Under the pieces are notes generated by a model. That model worked only from the letters and a program-made list of their open reading frames with translations. It ran no database searches and was not told the origin of the DNA. A stretch of DNA of 19,885 nt from JAYUHK01 sp043767025 (lineage in GTDB: Bacteria > Bacteroidota > Bacteroidia > Chitinophagales > Saprospiraceae): assembly GCA_043767025.1 (NCBI GenBank), contig JAYUHK010000176.1, positions 1-19,885 on the forward strand, written 5' to 3'. The position numbers and the translations under genes were made by a program. Numbering within the stretch: position 1 is the stretch's first letter; each line of letters opens with the position of its first letter. Positions 15,801 to 19,885 of the stretch are shown here, in pieces.

Positions 15801-16019
15801 TTACTTGAATAAGTCTGATTTAAAAAATTGATATACAGACATATCAAGAGCTTTTGCAATTTTTTCGATGTTTGCAACTGAAACATTTCTTTTTCCTTGC
15901 TCAATACTTGCAATATAGGTTCTGTCAAGCTCACAAATGAATGAGAACTTTGCTTGACTAAGTCCTTTTTCATTTCTAAGTTCTTTAAGTCTAATACCTA
16001 TTTTGATTCTTATGTCCAC
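15801..16019 (-). CDS. XRE-family controller (C) protein of the R-M system
   Basis: A 72-aa helix-turn-helix protein if the GTG at 16019 is the start. The frame can be extended upstream to 16055, but the 12 extra residues (FYKLQICNFAN) are unlike the family and overlap the promoter box. The body, GIRLKELRNEKGLSQAKF, then LDRTYIASIEQGKRNVSVANIEKIAKALDMS, is the classic Cro/C.AhdI-like HTH of R-M controller proteins. These delay nuclease expression on entry into a new host by binding their own promoter. It is co-transcribed with the nuclease (2-nt gap). The TAATTTTG box ends 5 nt before the GTG, so the mRNA is probably leaderless, as reported for several C genes. Confidence 0.85.
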   Translation of the reverse strand: MDIRIKIGIRLKELRNEKGLSQAKFSFICELDRTYIASIEQGKRNVSVANIEKIAKALDMSVYQFFKSDLFK

Positions 16020-16024
16020 GTTTG

Positions 16025-16032
16025 CAAAATTA
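16025..16032 (-). promoter_or_regulatory. -7 box of the C-protein/nuclease operon
   Basis: Plus-strand CAAAATTA is TAATTTTG on the minus strand, 5 nt before the GTG start of the regulator. It predicts transcription starting at about the first codon and argues against the longer start at 16055. Confidence 0.55.
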
Positions 16033-16058
16033 CATATTTGTAGTTTATAAAACAACGG

Positions 16059-16072
16059 ACTATAAGTATAGT
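16059..16072. promoter_or_regulatory. Inverted-repeat operator (C-box candidate)
   Basis: ACTATA-AG-TATAGT is a perfect inverted repeat with a 2-bp spacer, preceded by GG. It resembles the GACT...AGTC style of known C-boxes. Its centre is about 33 bp upstream of the regulator's -7 box, and it shares ATAAGTAT with the methyltransferase upstream region. Confidence 0.5.
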
Positions 16073-16179
16073 ATTAAGCTTTTTTGTTGAGATTATTGTC
16101 GTATGTTGATGGTTGTCGTGTGGTTCGGTTCGCTTGCAGGCACCTCAAAAATGTCGCTAACTTTGGTTTATTTTATAGG

Positions 16180-16220
16180 AAAAAGGAAACGTTTGGATAC
16201 CAAAAGCGTTTCCTTTTTTT
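16180..16220. terminator. Strong terminator with no obvious gene of its own
   Basis: Stem AAAAAGGAAACG / CGTTTCCTTTTT with a second inner pair TTTGG-ATA-CCAAA and a 2-nt bulge, ending in seven Ts. Flanked by A and T runs, it can act in both directions. Nothing convincing ends just before it on either strand. Confidence 0.85.
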
Positions 16221-16307
16221 CTGCCTAAATGTCACTAATTTGAAGCCTTTCGAGTTGTTAGCTGTCAAAAATGCCAAAAAAATCTGCCAAAAAGTCCTAA
16301 AATTATC

Positions 16308-16323
16308 TTGGCATATCCATTGA
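16308..16323 (+). promoter_or_regulatory. Possible sigma54-type promoter of dnaK
   Basis: TTGGCATATCCATTGA has TTGGCA at the -24 position and TTG at -12 with the canonical 10-bp spacing from GG to the second G. The -12 C is replaced by A. It lies about 70 nt before the dnaK ATG, with A-rich TGCCAAAAA-like repeats just upstream. Confidence 0.4.
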
Positions 16324-16393
16324 CCAATACATATTAAAGACCTCAAAATTATTTATTTTAATACTATTTAAACAACATCAGATTTTTTTTACA

Positions 16394-18307
16394 ATGGGTA
16401 AAATTATAGGAATTGATTTAGGAACTACCAACTCGTGTGTTTCTGTGATGGAGGGAAACGAGCCAGTGGTAATAGCCAACGACGAAGGTAGAAGAACCAC
16501 CCCGTCCGTCCTTGCATTTTTGGACAATGGCGAAAGAAAAATCGGCGACCCTGCCAAACGGCAGGCAATCACGAACCCGACGCGGACTATTTCCTCCATC
16601 AAACGATATATGGGAAATCGTTTCAGCGAAGTCGCAAGCGAAATCGCAAACTCTTCCTACAAGGTAGTGAGGGGTGATAATGACACTTCGCGCGTCGAGA
16701 TTGACGGCAAACTTTACACGCCGCAGGAACTTTCTGCGATGGTGCTACAAAAAATGAAAAAAACGGCGGAGGATTTTCTTGGGCAACCTGTCACCGAAGC
16801 GGTCATCACTGTTCCCGCATACTTTAATGACTCTCAACGCCAAGCGACCAAAGAAGCGGGCGAAATAGCGGGTTTGACCGTCCGACGCATCATCAACGAA
16901 CCTACCGCAGCCGCTCTTGCCTACGGTATGGACAAGCGCAACAAGGACATGACGATAGTGGTCTATGACTTGGGAGGCGGTACTTTTGACGTATCTATTC
17001 TCGACTTGGGAGAAGGCGTTTTTGAGGTAAAATCTACCAACGGCGACACGCATCTCGGCGGTGACGATTTCGATAGAATCATTATTGACTGGTTGGCGGA
17101 TAGCTTCAAAAGCCAAGAAAATATCGACCTTCGCAAAGACCCGATGGCATTGCAACGCTTGAAAGACGCTGCCGAAAAAGCAAAAATAGAACTTTCTTCT
17201 GCGCAAGAAACCGAAATAAATTTACCTTATGTGACCGCCGTTGATGGCGTTCCGAAGCACTTGGTGTTGAAATTGACGCGCTCCAAATTTGAGCAATTAG
17301 CGGACAAATTAGTCCAACGGACGCTCGACCCCTGCAAGCAAGCTATGAAAGACGCAGGACTTACCAACGGCGATATTGACGAGGTAATCCTTGTAGGTGG
17401 CTCGACGCGTATCCCGAGAATCCAGCAAGCGGTGGAAGATTTTTTTGGAAGAAAACCCAACAAGGGCGTGAATCCAGATGAAGTCGTTGCGATTGGTGCA
17501 GCTATTCAAGGTGGCGTATTGAGTGGCGATGTGACAGATGTTTTGTTGCTTGATGTGACACCACTTTCGATGGGAATCGAAGTTATGGGCGGAATGTACG
17601 ATGTGGTCATTGAGGCGAACTCTACTATTCCTACCAAAAAATCAAAAATTTACTCTACAGCTGCCGAAAACCAGCCGAGTGTCGAAATCCATATTTTGCA
17701 AGGAGAACGCCCGATGGCTTCGCAAAACAGAACAGTCGGACGCTTTATTTTGGACGGAATCCCGCCTGCGCCGCGCGGTGTGCCACAAATCGAAGTTACT
17801 TTCGATATGGACGCTAACGGGATTTTGAAAGTTTCGTCCAAAGACAAAGGTACTGGCAAGGAGCAAAGTATCCGCATCGAAGCCTCTACGGGCTTGTCGA
17901 AAGAGGAAATCGCTAAAATGAAAGCGGAGGCAGAAGCCAACGCCGACGTTGATAAAAAAACACGCGAAACGGCTGAAAAAATGAACCTTGCCGATTCTTT
18001 GATTTTTCAGACCGAAAAGCAACTCAAAGAATACGGCGAAAAAATACCTGCCGAGAAAAAAACCGCTATCGAAGATGCACTCGCAGAATTGAGAACCGCT
18101 CACGCCTCGCAAGATTTAGTAAAAACAGAAGCGGCTACCGAAGCGATGAACGCAGCGTGGCAGGCAGCAAGCCAAGATATGTACAATGCGACCAATGAAA
18201 ACGGCGGCGGCGCGGCAGAGCAGCAAGCGCAGCAAAACAACGGAGGAAACACCGCAAGCGATTCCGACGTGACCGATGCAGAATACGAAGAAGTGGATAA
18301 AAAATAG
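16394..18307 (+). CDS. dnaK: Chaperone protein DnaK (Hsp70)
   Basis: 637 aa, the usual length. The N-terminal ATPase domain (about 1-380) begins MGKIIGIDLGTTNSCV and contains VITVPAYFNDSQRQATK, NEPTAAALAYG, VYDLGGGTFDVSIL and ILVGGSTRIP. The linker DVLLLDVTPLS leads to the peptide-binding beta domain and an alpha-helical lid. A disordered Gly/Gln/Asn-rich tail ends in DAEYEEVDKK, a typical bacterial C-terminus. It is the central cytosolic Hsp70, working with DnaJ and GrpE, neither of which is in the window. No CIRCE operator was seen; a sigma54-like element lies upstream. It appears intact and monocistronic, with a terminator-like hairpin about 190 nt downstream. Confidence 0.98.
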   Translation: MGKIIGIDLGTTNSCVSVMEGNEPVVIANDEGRRTTPSVLAFLDNGERKIGDPAKRQAITNPTRTISSIKRYMGNRFSEVASEIANSSYKVVRGDNDTSRVEIDGKLYTPQELSAMVLQKMKKTAEDFLGQPVTEAVITVPAYFNDSQRQATKEAGEIAGLTVRRIINEPTAAALAYGMDKRNKDMTIVVYDLGGGTFDVSILDLGEGVFEVKSTNGDTHLGGDDFDRIIIDWLADSFKSQENIDLRKDPMALQRLKDAAEKAKIELSSAQETEINLPYVTAVDGVPKHLVLKLTRSKFEQLADKLVQRTLDPCKQAMKDAGLTNGDIDEVILVGGSTRIPRIQQAVEDFFGRKPNKGVNPDEVVAIGAAIQGGVLSGDVTDVLLLDVTPLSMGIEVMGGMYDVVIEANSTIPTKKSKIYSTAAENQPSVEIHILQGERPMASQNRTVGRFILDGIPPAPRGVPQIEVTFDMDANGILKVSSKDKGTGKEQSIRIEASTGLSKEEIAKMKAEAEANADVDKKTRETAEKMNLADSLIFQTEKQLKEYGEKIPAEKKTAIEDALAELRTAHASQDLVKTEAATEAMNAAWQAASQDMYNATNENGGGAAEQQAQQNNGGNTASDSDVTDAEYEEVDKK

Positions 18308-18364
18308 TTTTTTTGCGATAAGGAACGCGTCTAAAATAAACTACTTATTTTTTCTGCTAAATTA

Positions 18365-18445
18365 CAATCAATCACTGCGTTATTTTTTCGTTACAACGCC
18401 CTGCGTTGCGCCTTAAAAATGCCTTGTTATTGTTTGAATTGATTG
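18365..18445. repeat. Multi-arm inverted repeat (REP-like)
   Basis: Outer arms CAATCAAT (18365-18372) and ATTGATTG (18438-18445) enclose an inner hairpin CAACGC-CCT-GCGTTG (18394-18408). A further GCGTT just upstream can pair alternatively with AACGC. There is no T run. It may be a REP/BIME-like element or a structured dnaK 3' UTR. Confidence 0.45.
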
Positions 18446-18499
18446 GAAAAAATTGAGTACTTTATTTTTTCTTCATTCCAAAGAAGTTGTGATATACCG

Positions 18500-18542
18500 A
18501 ACCCTTGTGATGAATTTACTTTCTTCACGAGGGTTTTTTTTT
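18500..18542 (+). terminator. Terminator downstream of dnaK
   Basis: Stem AACCCTTGTGA / TCACGAGGGTT with one T-G wobble and a 14-nt loop, followed by nine Ts. It lies 190 nt past the dnaK stop and directly before the promoter box of the next gene. Confidence 0.85.
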
Positions 18543-18543
18543 G

Positions 18544-18551
18544 TAATTTTG
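18544..18551 (+). promoter_or_regulatory. -7 box of the LanB-C-like gene
   Basis: TAATTTTG, starting two bases after the terminator T run and 19 nt before the ATG at 18571, predicting a leader of about 12 nt. Confidence 0.55.
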
Positions 18552-18570
18552 GCGAAAAAAAGACAATCTT

Positions 18571-19263
18571 ATGTGGCAGTCTATTTATTTTTTTCCAGTC
18601 GGCAGTTTATCCGATTTTATCAAAAATGAACTGCCTTTATTTTTGGAGCGAAACCGCATTTCCGACTATTTTTTTATCTTGCAATACGAGCCAGAAAGTC
18701 ACTTGCGACTGCGATATTTGGCATCGGAAACGTACTTTTTTACCGATTGTAGCCACGAGTTCGTGCCTTACGAAGCAGAAGTAGAGCGTTACGGCGGTGT
18801 AGATTCTTTGTTTTGGGCGGAAAAATATTTCGTAGCGTCGTCCAAGCTGGCACTTGCTTTTTATGGACAGGAAGTGATTGGGCGCGAAAATTTTGCTGTT
18901 CTATCGCATTTGATTGCTTCAAAAGCGGCGAAAATGGATATTTATTTAGCGAAAATATTTTTTGAAACCGTTGCAGAACAGTGGAGAACGTTTGCGCCTG
19001 CGGAGTTGGCGACTTTATACATTCAGCCTCAAAAAGCGGTGAAAGATTTTTTTGAATTGGATAATGTGGGAATGGAATTTTTCAAAGCATTCGAGAAAGA
19101 AATCACGGATATTTTTCGGACGCTTCGACAAATATTAGCTGGCGACCAAGCATTATTTTTTCGGATAACAGCAGATTTCGTTCATCTTACCAACAATCGT
19201 TTGGGGATAAAAAACCAAGAAGAAAGTTATATCGCTGCGTTGATAGCCGTTTCGTTATCGTGA
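18571..19263 (+). CDS. Stand-alone thiopeptide-type/LanB C-terminal-like protein
   Basis: 230 aa. It starts MWQSIYFFPVGS and carries two hallmarks of the SpaB_C/thiopeptide-type bacteriocin biosynthesis domain: FFILQYEPESHLRLRY (34-49) and VPYEAEVERYGG (64-75), followed by a W-A-E/S-S helix. In lantibiotic dehydratases this domain eliminates glutamate from modified Ser/Thr; stand-alone versions include thiopeptide cyclases. Here the segment between the two hallmarks is only about 15 residues, much shorter than I recall for the family. No dehydratase, precursor peptide, transporter or protease gene is next to it, so a bacteriocin role is not supported by context. It has its own promoter box and ends 4 nt from the convergent membrane-protein gene. 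Confidence 0.78.
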   Translation: MWQSIYFFPVGSLSDFIKNELPLFLERNRISDYFFILQYEPESHLRLRYLASETYFFTDCSHEFVPYEAEVERYGGVDSLFWAEKYFVASSKLALAFYGQEVIGRENFAVLSHLIASKAAKMDIYLAKIFFETVAEQWRTFAPAELATLYIQPQKAVKDFFELDNVGMEFFKAFEKEITDIFRTLRQILAGDQALFFRITADFVHLTNNRLGIKNQEESYIAALIAVSLS

Positions 19264-19267
19264 CGGA

Positions 19268-19714
19268 CTACAGAAAGCCACCTTTTCGGAGTGCTTCGCC
19301 GAGAGCGGAATCACTTTTGTCAGAATAGTCGCGCAACACTTTTTTTAGTGCCGCCAAATCATCGCTCACGGGCTTCACGAACTGTCGCCTGTCCCACAGG
19401 ATAAAGCCGAATAAAACAAAAAACAAAGAAGTCAAAGTCGTAAATTGCCATCTCATAGTTTCCTTTAATTCTGCATATTGACTGTTCATTTGGGACTCCA
19501 ACCTATCCAATCTTCCCTCTATACTTATAAATCTTTGATCAATATTTATAAATTTTTGTTCAGTTCGCTCCTCAAAACGTATCAATCGCTCGCGGTCTGC
19601 AAGCGTGTATGGCACGACGATGTTGGCTGCATCAGGCGCGCTGTTAGTTTTGGACTGCGCAAAAATATTCGCGACAGTCAGCAAGCAAAAAATCGTGATG
19701 CGTATTTTTTTCAT
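19268..19714 (-). CDS. Small membrane-anchored coiled-coil protein
   Basis: 148 aa from the ATG at 19714; a TTG two codons upstream is possible but less likely. Residues 1-20 (KKIRITIFCLLTVANIFAQS) form a signal peptide. A coiled-coil region follows (about 40-90: FEERTEQKFINIDQRFISIEGRLDRLESQMN), then a membrane helix TTLTSLFFVLFGFILW (about 92-107), then a charged C-terminal helix of 40 residues. The likely topology is a periplasmic coiled coil and a cytoplasmic tail, but this is inference. The function is unknown. It converges on the LanB-C-like gene with a 4-nt gap and has a TAACTTTG box about 35 nt upstream. Confidence 0.75.
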   Translation of the reverse strand: MKKIRITIFCLLTVANIFAQSKTNSAPDAANIVVPYTLADRERLIRFEERTEQKFINIDQRFISIEGRLDRLESQMNSQYAELKETMRWQFTTLTSLFFVLFGFILWDRRQFVKPVSDDLAALKKVLRDYSDKSDSALGEALRKGGFL

Positions 19715-19748
19715 CGGCAAAAAATAACGTTTAAATTCTAAACTTACA

Positions 19749-19756
19749 CAAAGTTA
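19749..19756 (-). promoter_or_regulatory. -7 box of the coiled-coil protein gene
   Basis: Plus-strand CAAAGTTA is TAACTTTG on the minus strand, matching TAnnTTTG, 35 nt upstream of the ATG at 19714. Confidence 0.5.
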
Positions 19757-19771
19757 CAAATATTTTGTGAC

Positions 19772-19809
19772 AAAAAAAACTCCCCACCCGAAAACTTCGG
19801 GCGAGGAGT
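19772..19809 (-). terminator. Terminator of a minus-strand gene entering from the right
   Basis: On the minus strand, ACTCC and GGAGT outer arms enclose CCCGAA-GTT-TTCGGG, followed by a run of Ts (plus-strand A run at 19772-19779). It must serve a gene whose end lies just to the right. Confidence 0.85.
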
Positions 19810-19853
19810 AACTTTACTAAAATCTCTCTTACAGATTTTTTCTTTATAGTTTT

Positions 19854-19885
19854 TTAGTTCTTTATGAATCTCTGAAGGATTTGCT
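19854..19885 (-). CDS. Possible 3' end of a minus-strand gene
   Basis: Reading in from the right edge, one minus-strand frame gives QILQRFIKN and a TAA stop at 19856-19854, 45 nt before the strong terminator at 19772-19809. Only nine codons are visible, so no product can be named. Another frame stays open further left, so this reading rests mainly on the terminator. Confidence 0.3.
   Translation of the reverse strand, partial: QILQRFIKN

Larger units (their letters stand above)
16073..16393. other. Intergenic region between R-M operon and dnaK
   Basis: About 320 bp without a believable gene. It holds a strong hairpin terminator (16180-16220), two similar short segments AAATGTCGCTAA (16149-16160) and AAATGTCACTAA (16228-16239) on either side of it, three TG[C/T]CAAAAA-type repeats at 16263-16293, and a sigma54-like element at 16308-16323 before dnaK. 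Confidence 0.6.

Noticed and set aside
9322..16152. CTCAAAAAT near both island edges (9323 and 16144) as an attachment-site pair
   Set aside because: Nine bases of mostly A is easily chance, no integrase is present, and the left copy lies within conserved viperin codons.
16084..16323. 79-codon plus-strand frame before dnaK
   Set aside because: It runs straight through the strong terminator hairpin and has no start signal or family resemblance.
18443..18784. Overlapping plus-strand frame upstream of the LanB-C-like gene, considered as a precursor peptide
   Set aside because: It crosses the terminator and the promoter box and overlaps the real gene in another frame; it has no leader/core peptide pattern.
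1..19885. CRISPR array, tRNA or rRNA genes
   Set aside because: No regularly spaced identical repeats and no cloverleaf or rRNA-like sequence was seen on either strand.

Overview
The window comes from a Bacteroidota chromosome, probably a Cytophagia- or Chitinophagia-like lineage. The evidence is the Bacteroidota-type promoter octamer TAnnTTTG in front of at least seven genes, a DUF6495-like protein that I know only from this phylum, weak Shine-Dalgarno sequences, and an AT-leaning composition. No rRNA, tRNA or CRISPR array was seen.

Layout. (1) 1-3734 is housekeeping: pnp (with a long Gly/Arg-rich tail) and rpsO on the minus strand, each followed by a strong terminator, then a DUF6495-like gene on the plus strand. 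(2) 3887-9284 is a tight minus-strand operon, read right to left: family-4 glycosyltransferase, radical SAM/SPASM protein, a nucleotidyltransferase-tyrosine phosphatase fusion, a class-2-like O-methyltransferase and a WG-repeat protein. Four of the five genes overlap the next or previous gene by 4-14 nt. It looks like a small modification or biosynthesis cluster whose product I cannot name. (3) About 9290-16080 is a markedly AT-rich defence island. It holds a prokaryotic viperin (radical SAM, ddhNTP synthase) preceded by a 99-aa unknown protein, and divergently a 602-aa sigma54-type activator with an RtcR/CARF-like sensor domain. A decayed IS5-type transposase follows, then a complete Type II restriction-modification system (N6-adenine methyltransferase, PD-(D/E)XK-like nuclease, C-protein-like regulator). 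(4) 16394-19714 returns to higher GC: dnaK, a stand-alone thiopeptide/LanB C-terminal-like protein, and a small membrane-anchored coiled-coil protein on the minus strand. The extreme right end probably holds the last codons of another minus-strand gene and its terminator.

The most interesting unit is the divergent pair in the island. The activator's N-terminal domain aligns by eye with the RtcR sensor domain, which in the RNA-repair system responds to RNA fragments or damage. Here it faces a viperin operon instead of rtcBA. This suggests an inducible antiviral circuit: an RNA or nucleotide danger signal, then the RtcR-like activator, then viperin plus a novel small partner. Because the viperin reading frame overlaps the glycosyltransferase start by 38 nt, the older glycosyltransferase/rSAM operon may now be read from the same promoter.

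The R-M module has its own switch. Its regulator seems to be translated from a leaderless GTG, and a shared ATAAGTAT core lies in the upstream regions of both the regulator/nuclease pair and the methyltransferase.
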